A program made the position numbers and the translations under genes. Source: Odontesthes bonariensis (lineage: Eukaryota > Chordata > Actinopteri > Atheriniformes > Atherinopsidae). Taken from it: a DNA stretch of 64,000 bases. Each line of letters starts with the position of its first letter. Position 1 is the first letter of the stretch. The DNA is taken from assembly GCF_027942865.1 (NCBI RefSeq), contig NC_134519.1:22168248-22232247 (forward strand). Reading direction: 5' to 3'. Under the pieces are notes generated by a model that saw nothing but the letters and a program-made list of their open reading frames with translations, had not been told where the DNA came from and searched no databases. Shown here piece by piece: positions 39,801 through 50,060 of this stretch.

Positions 39801-40594
39801 TATTCTCATTTCTCCCCTCCCAGCCCCTTGCCCACCCTCGGGAGTGACGTACAGTGGAAACAGCTCCTTTGCCACAGTGTCCTGGAACGCTTCTGTGTTT
39901 GCCACCACATTCACTGTGTATGACAGCAGTGTCACGCCCAGGGCTCAGCTCTGCAACACTACGATGCTGTCCTGCTCTCTGTCCAACATCGCTGTCAATG
40001 ATCTGGTGATCACAGCCAGTAACGCAGCAGGAGAAAGTCAACCAACAGATGCCATAGATGGTAGGATATCAATACTGCATTTGTGTGGAAATTATTCGAC
40101 AAATGGTACTTTTTAAAAAACTAACGCAAACATTTCCTCTTCAGTGGTAACACAAGATCGCAGGAGGAGAGATCTCAGTGACCGAATGCCTGATGATGGT
40201 AAGTTTGGACATGTAAGAACAATCAGTCCATTGTTTTTGAGCTTTTTTTCTAAATCAATCATAAATGTTTTGTTTATTCCCACCCCCACCAGGAAGCCTC
40301 TCAGCTCCACTACTGGATGTGAAACAGGCCACGCCAACGGTTATTTTCCTTGAGTGGTCTCCCATGGAGGATGCCACCTACTACAACCTGCTGATCCGGA
40401 AGCAAGGCAGCCTCAGCGACACTCAGGAACTGATGGTGTACGGAGAAAGCATGATTGTCACCGATCTGAGCCCCAACTCCACCTACTGTCTCACCGTGTT
40501 AGCTTTTTACACAGCTGCGAGTGGGCCGGAGTCAGAGCCCGTGTGTGTGCAAACGGGTCAAGGGGTTCCACAACGGATCGTAAATAATACTTAA
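17167..40594 (+). CDS. Giant FNDC7-related protein, 43 FN3 domains (46 coding exons)
   Basis: A paralogue of fndc7, of the kind named fndc7rs in zebrafish. The hand-joined coding sequence is 11,427 nt, predicting 3808 aa: signal peptide (exon 1), 25-nt mini-exon, 42 FN3 exons in tandem, a short basic exon, and a last exon with one more FN3 domain and the stop TAA at 40592. All 42 tandem exons are 237-291 nt, multiples of three, phase 1 at both ends, with matching AG acceptors before a PC.P start and GT donors after TG. I found no internal stop, no second signal peptide and no second terminal exon. One transcript is therefore the simplest reading, although several genes cannot be excluded without RNA. 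No transmembrane segment is apparent, so it is probably secreted. Partner and role are unknown. Exons are detailed in the following six entries. Confidence 0.8.
20129..23693 (+). other. Giant gene exons 6-13: Cys-rich FN3 domains
   Basis: Exons: 20129-20389, 21015-21275, 21480-21740, 21838-22098, 22209-22469, 22697-22957, 23049-23309, 23436-23693. Each is one FN3 domain of 86-87 codons. The common pattern is PC.P, a second Cys about 12 residues later, W of strand B/C, SC...TSC, L.CG..Y.V.V and a sixth Cys in the F-G region. Exon 22209-22469 contains no methionine near its start, so it is easily missed, but it is intact (PCPPTNIEAFRDC...). Exon 6 (20129) lacks the first cysteine and is the border between the two domain types. 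Confidence 0.85.
23745..24671. mobile_element. Foldback MITE with arms of about 445 bp, TTAA-flanked
   Basis: A near-perfect inverted repeat fills intron 13 of the giant gene. The ends read TTAAAGGGGAACTCCGG and CCGGAGTTCCGCTTTAA. The arms meet around 24192-24223. Both termini carry TTAA, which is the target-site duplication of piggyBac-type elements. No coding frame of its own is apparent, so it would be a non-autonomous copy. The superfamily is inferred from the TTAA only. Confidence 0.8.
24838..29097 (+). other. Giant gene exons 14-24: Cys-rich FN3 domains
   Basis: Exons: 24838-25104, 25199-25456, 25552-25815, 25907-26167, 26261-26518, 26715-26975, 27064-27321, 27443-27706, 27794-28051, 28476-28736, 28837-29097. 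Introns here are mostly 90-200 bases, the densest part of the array. All have six cysteines except 27443-27706, where Cys3 and Cys4 are both replaced (YKTSNTSHTL). Exon 27064-27321 and exon 27443-27706 open with LC instead of PC. N-X-S/T sequons are abundant in all of them. Confidence 0.85.
29318..29640. repeat. Dispersed fish repeat (retroelement 3' tail type)
   Basis: In the intron before exon 25 lies a copy of a very common fish repeat with the phrases GGGTACACCCTGTTCAG, CCAGTCCATCACAGGGCC, CTAACATGCATGTTTTTGG and GGAGAACATACAAACTCC. A more decayed copy of the same family lies at 51493-51735. The exact element family is not certain from the sequence alone. Confidence 0.7.
30359..32745 (+). 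repeat. Tandem block duplication of two FN3 exons
   Basis: Segment 30359-30996 (exons 26-27) is duplicated at 32125-32745 (exons 29-30). Intron sequence upstream also matches loosely: a GAGAATGATATCAATCTT phrase near 29870 and a GAGAATGCTATCAATCTTT phrase near 32005. In the first copy one FN3 exon (30013-30279) lies between that intron phrase and the block; in the second it does not. Confidence 0.7.
30668..30698. repeat. (TA)n(TG)n microsatellite
   Basis: About eight TA units followed by about seven TG units in the intron before exon 27 of the giant gene. Confidence 0.9.
32810..32910 (+). repeat. L2-like 3' tail with (ATT)n
   Basis: The phrase TGTAAAGTGTCCTTGAGTG, then GAAAGGCGC and AATAAAATTTATTATTATT, is the usual 3' end of fish L2 elements or SINEs that share their tail. 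No coding part is present. Confidence 0.65.
32962..39254 (+). other. Giant gene exons 31-42: Cys-rich FN3 domains
   Basis: Exons: 32962-33225, 33305-33568, 34597-34854, 34938-35198, 35328-35585, 35717-35977, 36388-36645, 36722-36985, 37070-37333, 37428-37697, 38636-38896, 38994-39254. All are intact phase 1-1 FN3 cassettes. Exons 33 (34597) and 35 (35328) have lost both Cys3 and Cys4 while keeping Cys1, 2, 5 and 6. Exon 41 uses a CCAAAG acceptor, less usual but in the correct frame. The longer introns (33569-34596 and 37698-38635) hold no gene; the second contains a MITE-like repeat. Confidence 0.85.
37832..38254. mobile_element. AT-rich MITE-like repeat in giant gene intron 40
   Basis: The stretch begins ACTGGAAAAAA and ends TTTTTTCCAGTGT, a short terminal inverted repeat. 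The interior has repeated CAAGAT, TCTTG and ATAAG words typical of an abundant AT-rich fish MITE. No coding potential. Superfamily unknown. Confidence 0.55.
39281..39305. repeat. Poly(A) run of about 25
   Basis: An uninterrupted A tract lies in the short intron between exons 42 and 43 of the giant gene, about 60 bases before the acceptor. It may reflect a lost retroelement tail. Confidence 0.85.
39368..40594 (+). other. Giant gene exons 43-46: divergent C-terminal end
   Basis: Exons: 39368-39658 (97 codons, the longest domain, lacking Cys2, 3, 4 and 6 but with an extra Cys in QTACGD), 39824-40060 (79 codons, lacking Cys2, 5 and 6), 40145-40198 (54 nt, encoding VVTQDRRRRDLSDRMPDD) and 40293-40594 (FN3 with LEWSPMEDATYYN and the stop). 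RRRR before D fits a furin-type site, which would separate the last FN3 domain from the array. fndc7 ends at the equivalent basic exon and has no such last domain. Confidence 0.75.
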
Positions 40595-40974
40595 GTTTGG
40601 GGGACAAATATGCGGGTCTTCACGCCGCCTTTTTAAATGATTATTTTTGAAAAAGCGGCAGCACTTTTGAATGTCAAATAATGTTCTAGTAGTGCACCAG
40701 GACTTTACATTTGAAAAAGCATGGCAATTTGTTTGGGTAGAATTTTACATTTCTGCTGGTTTACCTTTACATTGCACAGCTGGGCTTTAGTGTGTGTAGG
40801 TCATGTCAGCAAAAGCTTAATCTGTTGATGATCCAGGTGGTGAGTAATGTCTTTGAAAAAAAATGGCTCCATTCCACTGGAATGTGTTACATTAAAAAAG
40901 ATTTGTCATTGTTTACATGGGGTTTTGTTCCTTTTTATATTCACTGATGTAAATGGTGCATGAACCTGTTTACA

Positions 40975-40978
<4 letters not shown>

Positions 40979-41010
<32 letters not shown>
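40979..41010. repeat. (AT)n microsatellite in 3'UTR
   Basis: About 16 AT units lie 385 bases after the stop of the giant gene, upstream of its polyadenylation signal. Confidence 0.9.
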
Positions 41011-41011
<1 letters not shown>

Positions 41012-41092
41012 AAGTTTATAAACATCATGAGTATTCGCTTTTTGACATTTCTAAATGTATATTTAAGATGAAGATTATTTTCACTATAGTCC

Positions 41093-41098
41093 AATAAA
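41093..41098 (+). terminator. Polyadenylation signal, giant FNDC7-related gene
   Basis: AATAAA lies 499 bases after the stop, followed by the T/G-rich stretch CTGTTTGGATTCTGC that suits a downstream element. A second AATAAA sits at about 41234. Confidence 0.6.
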
Positions 41099-41318
41099 AC
41101 TGTCTGAATACTGTTTGGATTCTGCTTCTAAATTTTTGGGGTTGAGCAAAAACTTGTTAATCCCACATTTCTATCAATCTGCAGGTAGACATCTCCATCT
41201 ATACGCAATTACGCATACAGATAACTTTTCAAATAAAACTCATTTTAGATCACTGCAGTTTGTGCGGCATCTGTTTGGACATTTTCCAAAAACAAGAGAG
41301 CATTGTTTATAAAAGTGT

Positions 41319-41324
41319 TTTATT
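41319..41324 (-). terminator. prpf38b: Polyadenylation signal, prpf38b
   Basis: TTTATT on the plus strand reads AATAAA on the minus strand, about 650 bases past the prpf38b stop. It is about 220 bases from the signal of the convergent giant gene, so the two transcripts end close together or overlap. Confidence 0.5.
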
Positions 41325-41971
41325 AGAAAACAAAATGCAACAGAGCAATAACTCAAACACAACACAAGCAGGAATCAAGTGTGTGGTAAAAATTACCCTT
41401 TGCAGGCTGCCCTTCAGAGGATTAAAACATTCTCGGACCATCTACACACCAGTCACGGGCAGAACTGTTCAGTGAGCCGCACAGCTCCTTTTCCTGAAGG
41501 CTGAACTCAAAACGTTCACAGAAGCACTGCAACATCAATCAAATCTTAAAAAATAACTGTATTGCTTTTGTGCAGGCTGAAAATAACTACTGTTATCCTT
41601 TATAAATTACATAAAGTATACGTCGACAGTGTGGCGCTGAGCCTTTGAGCTAGACTCTGCCCATTAATAGTGTGTAGACCGTCTCCAGACATTATGTACA
41701 AACATTTCTTTTTGGGGCAAAAACGAGAACCATAGAAAATTAAAATGCCATCTTTGTCACTTTACAGATTTCAAGTGAGGACTAACAACGCTCTAACAGG
41801 GAGAGGGACAGCAGAAAAAACAAACTGAAAGCAACGTTACATTGGCCAAACACAACAACTCCAGATGTCCAGCGTGCTAACACTCCTTCTCTTCGGTGAA
41901 GGTGATTGACCACGCAGTCGGATAGAGAAATGGAAGGAAAACACAGGAGTAATACTGCTGTGAGCCGACGT

Positions 41972-44900
41972 TCACTCAGCGCTCTGACTCCTTCGGCGGT
42001 CGTTATGTTTACTATGGTCGTTAATGGACTCTCGCTGATGGTGGCTCTTCTCTTTGCTACGACTACGCTTGTGAGAACGCTGTTCGCCATCTCGCTCTCT
42101 GTCCCTCTCTCTGCTGTGGCTGCGCTCCCTTTTCCTGCTCTTCTCCTCTCCTCCACTTCTATGCTTCCTGTCACGGCTCCGACTCCGGCTCGACCTTTTG
42201 GCCCTCCTCTCTTCCCTGTGCCGGTCCCTATCATCCTTATGCCTCCGATCGTCTGCCTCCCCTCTGCTCTTCTTATCTCTGGACTTCTCCCTTTCAGTGC
42301 CTTTGTCCTTGTGGTGTTCCCGGTCCTTCCTCCTGCTCCTGTCATCCCCTCCCTCTTTTTCTTTCTCCCTGCGCTCACTCCTTCTTTCCCGGCTGACGCT
42401 GCGACTTTTTTTGCGTTCTCGGCGGTCTTGGTTTTTGTCTGCGCTACGGGATCGCCGCCTTTCCCTGTCCCCTCTATCCCTGTCTCGGTCCCTCTCCTTC
42501 CTCTGGCGGTCACGCTCTCTCTCCAGCTCCCGATCAAAGCTGGGGTTGTGGCGCTCTCTCTCGCGGTGGTGGCTCCTGCTCCTCGACCGTTTGGGCGACC
42601 GTTTTGGCGACCTCCTGGGGCTCGGTGTCCGTCTGGGTGTCCTGGCAAAGACGAGACATTTTAACGCTGATAAATTAACTGTAAAGGTAAACAAATCTAC
42701 GTACGAAAATGGCAAGTAGTTTTTCCTGATACCAGTATCTCTGCTTGGGCAAAAATAAGTCACTTTTGGACTTTGTCACTATTATGTTTGAATTTAAATA
42801 TGGATACAGCAGTAACTTCTACATTAGCATTAAGCCCAAACATTTTTATGTTTTGTAGCACAGCTTCGGTTTAGGTACATTTGTACACAAAGGTCTGAAC
42901 CAAAGATCTTGAACTTTGACCCATCTGTCCGGAAGACTCCGTTCTAGGAATTCTTTGTCCTCTGTATTTGGTCCTTGGCTCACTTAAAGCTGCAGTCTGC
43001 AACTCTTTTTCAAGCATAATGCCTGGAACTGTCCGGGGATTCTGAAAGTAGTACATTAAATACCCCAATACAAAAAAAAATGAGTTCTCTAGGTCCCCTA
43101 TATGTCCCGCTAGGTCCCTCCAAAGCCAGCAGGTTTGTTTACAACATTGCAGACCGGACAAAGGTAACCAATCAGGTTACGAGCTGGGCTCTGCTGCCTG
43201 TCAATCACCGATTGTGCACGCGCGATACAAGGTAGGCTCGTCCCCACGCTTATTTATCTAGACTATTGAACTTCATTACGGGCTAGTCCACTTACTGTGT
43301 CTTCCATGATAGCAAATGACAGGTGAGTTGATGAATGAGGAGTCGTGTAGGCGCATCTGGCGTGCACGTAGACGTGCACGAGTTCTCATGTGTTTTGATG
43401 GGGCGGGACAGGAAGTTGAATAACTTTTTATTTTTCGGTTAAAAAATAAGCATTTCTTGCATTTTGCGACTACGGAGGTCACCGTTTTCAACTTCAAGCG
43501 TTCTGATAGATCATGTAAACTCTTAGAATGCCAAAAATTAGGACTTTACGTATGACAACAACAAATCCTGCAGACTGCAGCTTTAAGTACAGAGAAGCGG
43601 GGGAAGGTAACGCGGACCTCCCTCTGTTTGACAAACTGGCATGGAAGTAAAATATTCAAAAAGATTTCTGACAGCCTTTTAAAAGCTTGAGCAGAATAGC
43701 AGAAAAAGTTAGAAACGTTTTCTTTTCATGCCGACCTTTTTAAAGCTGTTAAATCAATTTCTGAGTTAAAAAACAACAACTTTCAAAATATACTTGAGAG
43801 CCCGCAATTAAAGTGCCTTTTGAGTCACCGATTTGGCGTCTTAAAGCTGCAGTCTGCAAGATTTGTTGTTGTCATACATAAAGTCCTACTTTTTGGCATT
43901 TTAAGAGTTTACATGATCTATCAGAACGCTTGAAGTTGAAAACGGTGACCTCCGTAGTCGCAAAATGCAAGAAATGCTTATTTTTTAACCGAAAAATAAA
44001 AAGTTATTCAACTTCCTGTCCCGCCCCATCAAAACACATGAGAACTCGTGCACGTCTACGTGCACGCCAGATGCGCCTACACGACTCCTCATTCATCAAC
44101 TCACCTGTCATTTGCTATCATGGAAGACACAGTAAGTGGACTAGCCCGTAATGAAGTTCAATAGTCTAGATAAATAAGCGTGGGGAAGAGCCTACCTTGT
44201 ATCGCGCGTGCACAATCGGTGATTGACAGGCAGCAGAGCCCAGCTCGTAACCTGATTGGTTACCTTTTACCGGTCCAGACTGCAATTTTGTAAACAAACC
44301 TGCTGGCTTTGGAGGGACCTAGCGGGACATATAGGGGACCTAGAGAACTTTTTTTTTTTAGTATTGGGGTATTTAATGTACTACTTTCAGAATCCCCGGA
44401 CAGTTCCAGGCATTATGCTTGAAAAAGAGTTGCAGACTGCCGCTTTAAACGCAAAACTGCTCTTCTTCAATGTCGTTTTAAGAGTTTGTGCTTCAGCATT
44501 TCTTGACACCCCTTTGTGTCAATTAAACTGACCAACACAGCAGCTGTGCTATAACGCTTGGACATTTTCAGGGGTTTTAGTACTTTTGGAGGGTACTGTA
44601 CGTTTACTTTAGCTGTTAAATGCAAAAGGTCCAATCTGTGGGATTTATTGGAATAAAATGCAGGCTGCACACAAGTGAACATGCCCCACCTCAAGTTCAA
44701 CACATAGCAGGGATTTAGGCTACGTGCCCACGACAACGCTCTGAAGCATAAACGCAGATGTCCGTTTTTTTCCTCCACAATTTATCTGCGTTCTCACGAG
44801 CGCTTGGGGGTGGATATCTGTCTATCCATGGGAACAGGGAAAGCGTATAAAACTCATAAAACTCGCAGTTTGCCGATGTAGTATGCACGCCCCGAACGTA

Positions 44901-47900
44901 GGTGGCAGTAGCAACAATACCTTTGGTATTGTTATATGAGTTATATTGTTATATATTACAGTGGAAACCGCTTATAGTGGTCACGGATATAGTAATCAAC
45001 CGCTTATATCGATCAAAAGGCTTGGGACGGAATCATTTCTATACAAATGCTGTTTAAATAATTCGTTTATAGTAATCAAGAAATCCGCTTATAATGTTCA
45101 TTTTTGGCCATTTTATGAATGTAAACATGTGCAAAAATAATTTTAAAACTACGTGTAGCTATTTTATTTTTTACTTCCTTGATTCCTTTCTGGACGTCTG
45201 CTTCTGCCTCGCTAGCTAACGTAACGAGTTGACACCGGGCAGCAAGCGCGCGAATCATGGCTGGAAAAAGGAAGTCATGGAGGAGCATGTGTCCGAGGAT
45301 GGGTGCTGGAGAGCGGATTGAATGCGCGTGTGACCGCTGGAAGCTCCAGGCTGGTTCTTGTAAGATGGGAGGCCGGTGTTCATTCGATTACTCCTACTTG
45401 TCGAGAATTGCTACTTTGTGGTTTTGTGCATGCGCCGAGCCGATTTTCTAAGTTTCATTTTCACGCCAAGTAGCACAAATCGACAGAACACCGGCACGGA
45501 GGAGCATAGATCCGAGCAGGGGTGCTGAAAGGCGGATTGATTTCAAACTTTATTTTCAGACTTGTAAGAAAAAAATTGCACCGGCGGCACAGCAGAGAAT
45601 AAGTAACGTACTGTATTTGAGTTAGCCTACAGTATGTCTGCGCACTGCGCAGTACTGTAATTAAACTTGCATGATAATAAAATTCAGTAAATGCTGAAGC
45701 TATCCGTTTCATTTCATTTTTCTCATTGAAAAAGCGATACAAATGGCATTTAGATGATATTCTCCATAAAAAAAATAAGTGAAATACCTGTACTGTAATA
45801 CAACTTCGGTTTTAGTAATCAACCGCTTATAGTGTTCAAATTGGCTCTGGACCAACGTGATCACTATAAGCGGTTTCCACTGTAATAAATATGAGAAATG
45901 CCTGTTTTGTGGCTACTTCCTCCGCGTCAGTTGGAAGAAAATGGCGAAGCGCGGCGGCAACAACAGTACGCCTTCAAACTTTGTTTGGACAGATGATTAG
46001 GTCCAGTTGCTCCTGAACACGACACTGAACTACAAAGCCAGGAAGGCAGTGGATAATGTGGATTGGGAGAGTGTCCAAAATAAATGTAGTGAGATATGGG
46101 AGTCGTTCACGGAGAACTACCCACTTAATGTGTGCAAAAAACGCACTTCTGCGTTTTGAACTGTTCCTACGGCGACGAGAGGTTTGATCGTTTTCAAGAT
46201 CTCCACTCTGGAGGGCGTTTGCGTTTTCTCCGTTTTGAACTCCTAAAAACGCCGTCGCCGTGTGCAAGATAGGCACATCTGTTGTGGGCACGTAGCCTAA
46301 GTTCAAAGGTGACAGCGTCATCCGATTTAATCTTTTCCAACGCAGTGTCGATCATTTCCACATTTCTTTACCATCAGGAGAGAAATTACGATGTTGAACG
46401 TATACGGTACATCTACAAACTGACACAAACTGCTTTTTGCTCAAAGTTGGAAGTGGTCACCAGAGACTCTTCACCCGAATCACAAACAGATATTCATATT
46501 TTCTCCCCATCAGATTGTTCTTTAGTAATTCTACCACTGAGTTTAGGGACAAAGCGTTGGTATGTTGGTTAAGAAGAGAGAAATTACCATTACAAATTTC
46601 AACATGGAGGAAAAGTGGAGGAGGAGTTTACTAATTTACACGCCCAAACTGTGCTCTCTGAGCATTCATCTAGAAACACACAGCAACACAAAGAATCTTA
46701 AAATCTATTACCTGGAGCGCCGCCTTTCCCCTTGTCTCCCCGGCTCTGTGAATGCGGCCGTCGCCTCCTCCTCCTGCGTCTCCTTTTGGACGATCTTGCG
46801 CGGCCTTGCCTTCATTTGCTGGTCGATTATCTTTTGGACAGGCACTGGGATCCGGGGAAACAGCGTGGAGAACCATTCCAGTTTGGTCAGGAAGGAGCGG
46901 AGCATTTCTCCGACGGTCATCACACAGCCACCTCCAGCTTTTACATCAAGCTCCTAAAAATCACACAGTTGGGAAAAGACAGAATAACTCAATTAGTACA
47001 CATTATTAGGACACGAGGAAATGTAATTGCTTTTTCAATCTTGCCTCGCATCAGACAGTAATTTGTGATGACCAAGTACTGAACCTTCACCTCTGTTCAT
47101 CTAGCTTAATCTCTCATATCAAATAAGCCTGCCGTTACTTCTGATAATTGTTAACAGAGGAAACAAAACTATAAATATTACAAGTCGTTTGCCTCATCTA
47201 ACATGTCTGGCAGTTCCTGGAGTCTGTATTCACAGCGTGAGCTTGAATAACCATCAAGGCAAAAAATTTAAATTAAAAAAAAAAAAAATCATTAAATTTG
47301 TAAAACCAACCATTTTCCTTCAAATCGTGTTTTAAAACAGATTTTGATTTAATTTACTTTCTGATCCACAAATGAAGGGAAGGGAGAGTGCAGCACCATA
47401 GTGCTAATGGGATAAAGAGAGAGAAAGGTCCACTTCCTCCTTCAGTTCCCCAAAAGCATTATGAACTCTCATGGAGGATGAAAAAAAAGGCCCACAGTGT
47501 AAGCACAGATTGGAGCAGGTGGATAAGTGCACTCCAGTTGAAAAGATGTCAACTTATATGGTAAAGAACAGCTGCTTTGCACTCACGCAAACCAACAGTG
47601 CTGAGATACAATTTCCAATTCACCTGCTGCACAATGGACATCTAAAGAAAAAAACAGGGGAAATAACCAGTTGGGTACGATTTTATGATGATCAATTCAA
47701 ATATAACACAACAGAACAACAAAGAAGGCCTGGTTGCACAGCCTGGGACCAGATTAGGTTGTTTTTTTTTTTTTACCAAGGCACGAAAAGTAAAACTTAT
47801 GCTAAATTTGACATTTCGTTCATAAATTGTGTGAACACTCGAATTGCCATTTATCCCAAATTTTGTTTTGTGCAACAAGTCCTGATAAAAGATTTTTTCT

Positions 47901-50028
47901 TTTTTTTCTTTTTTTAAACAGAGGGCATGCCTTAATATTACATTGACTGACAGATTTACTCAGCATCATATGTGGTACTTACCCTGAGAAAAATCAGCAG
48001 CAGAGCAGTGAGCAAGTAACCTAGCTACTCAGGCTCAGAGGACAAAAATTGGGGGACAATTAAGCCAAATGAAGGCAAAGGTGAAAAATCAGCTATGAGC
48101 ATCACAAGGATGGGGGAGGGAAGTGACTTTTAAAGTGTGGTAGCTGACTTTGCATTTCATAAAACTTATTAAAAAAAAGACAAAGGAAACAATGTTAAAT
48201 CATTACCCGGGGTGACATACCTCCTCATCATCCAGGAAACCGTCATACCACTCTAGTAAATCTGCCGGGGGCTGAGTGTATCTGAGACACAAGAAAACAG
48301 AAAGCACAAATAGATTATTCAATTCAGAGAATTGTCTTCCGATAGACGCACAGACTTCCATTTCTAATCATCTACTTTCAGTGGGAAGTCCTACGAGGAT
48401 GCTCACACACCACTTTCCATGATCTGTGGCACCAGCGATACAACATTATCGTCGTTTACTTCACATAATGGATTCATTTACTGAGCTCCTACCTTTAAAT
48501 GACACTTTTAAGCAAATTAAACACATGAACTTTGCATCTTCTACAAAAATATCATTGACACTGTCTTTGTGAAGAGTGCCTTCACTACTGGAAATGATCC
48601 AGAGTGGAGTCTGGGTAGAAGTATCACCTCCTGCTATCAACACTGTAGTGTTTTATTTATGACGCATTCCTTTGGATGCATGTGAAATATTGAAAAAAAA
48701 TTAATAAATCAGTGGAAAGCAGAGCGCATAGCAGCAGACAATGGCACAGACACTCCCTTATTGTGAAATATCTGGGAGGTTACTCACTCTGTTCACTCCT
48801 GGGCTCAAGCAGACATTAGGCATACCCACACTTTGTGATAAGGAGCTAGAAATGTAAGGCCCGGGAAATATCCAGTCTGACTGATTCTGATATTCACGTT
48901 TGCATCTACAGCTCCTCTGGGTGATGTCTAGAAAATTTGGGGGCTGCAGTTCTTGTGTGAAAACAGCTGTGAGAATAAAACCTTTGTCTCCCAAAACAGG
49001 AAGAAATAAAAATGCCTACATGTCAGAATTATAACAATCAAATGTGTCCGTTTCATGCAAAGAATCATACCTTATGTACATGAATCCAAGTGCTCTGATG
49101 TATGGAGAGTCTGTGTGAGTGATCAGACCCATCAGCTGTTTGCGAGTAAGCTTGAGAGTAAACAGTTTGTATAGAAGACAGAAAGCTGTAGATACAATCC
49201 CACCAGTCCCAACTCCACGCACCTACCACAGATAAAGAGGGAAATATTTTAAATTTTAAAAAGAAATCACAGCACGTCATCTACAGCTAATATTTGATAA
49301 CAAGTGACGACTTGCCACCGGCACTGCGATACTACAGTTCCCACTTCATTTAATCTACAAATATTCCTCCACATCAGTAAAGAAATGTAGAGGGGGAATA
49401 TAAAAATCACGTACTTCTCACTTACCCCTCCGCACATTCCAGTCTGGCCTGCGGTCTTTCTGCTTCCTTTTTCCCAGGGCTCAGCGTGAGTGACCTGTAG
49501 GCACACGGAGAAAATCAAATACATTCCCACATAGTCTGATCAAACTCAAGACAAAACTATAAAACTTAGAGGAATGTGCTTTTACTCCTGATATTTCGTA
49601 ATTAATGCTCAGACTTTAGAAGACACCCCGACCCATCTCTAATGAAAACCCAACTTAACATGCCTCTAGAATACTACAAATATCAGAATATTTCCCTAAA
49701 TTCTGAAATGATGCTGGCTTTTTAAAATTGTAAAACGGCTGCATTCCAACTAGGTCTAAATTAACTTTTACATAATGTTTAACAAAGGCAGATTACAGAA
49801 CGAGCCTATAGAGAATAGGCAAGGGGGGTGTTCAGGTCCCCTGATATACCCAAGAAAGTGATACAGACTGGCCAAAGACGCACAATACAAATAGAAGAAG
49901 TAAAAATATACTAACTATCGCTACCTATTGTCATCTAACCTGGTACAGCTCAGTCGTTGTGTCGTTAAACGGACGCTATTCAGAAATTACTGACAAAACA
50001 TTACACATATGTCTGGGGAAAAGAAAAG

Positions 50029-50060
<32 letters not shown>

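Larger units (their letters stand above)
44715..46300 (+). mobile_element. Harbinger-like DNA transposon, host of a nested element
   Basis: A perfect 17-bp terminal inverted repeat, TTAGGCTACGTGCCCAC at 44715-44731 and its complement at 46284-46300, bounds 1.6 kb. A second transposon (44957-45884) is inserted inside it. The right half holds a broken Myb/SANT-like frame (45941-46155). TTA at one end and TAA at the other fall at the position of the 3-bp target site typical of PIF/Harbinger, but they are not identical, so the superfamily is tentative. Confidence 0.65.

Noticed and set aside
17167-40594. Reading the giant array as several separate fndc7-like genes
   Set aside because: No internal signal-peptide exon, terminal exon or stop was found between 17.8 and 40.3 kb; all junctions keep phase 1. 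RNA could still overturn this.
41906-42664. A 252-codon open frame on the plus strand opposite the prpf38b last exon
   Set aside because: It is the complement of the Arg/Ser-rich exon, whose codon pattern keeps the opposite strand open. The real frame matches PRPF38B.
43276-44151. Identical 73-codon frames in the two MITEs as a conserved small gene
   Set aside because: The identity follows from the two element copies being recent duplicates, and the frame has no transposase or host-gene motif.
45257-45451. Open frame starting MAGKRKSWRS within the pogo-like MITE
   Set aside because: It is 64 codons, ends abruptly and lacks the transposase core; at most a trace of the parent element.
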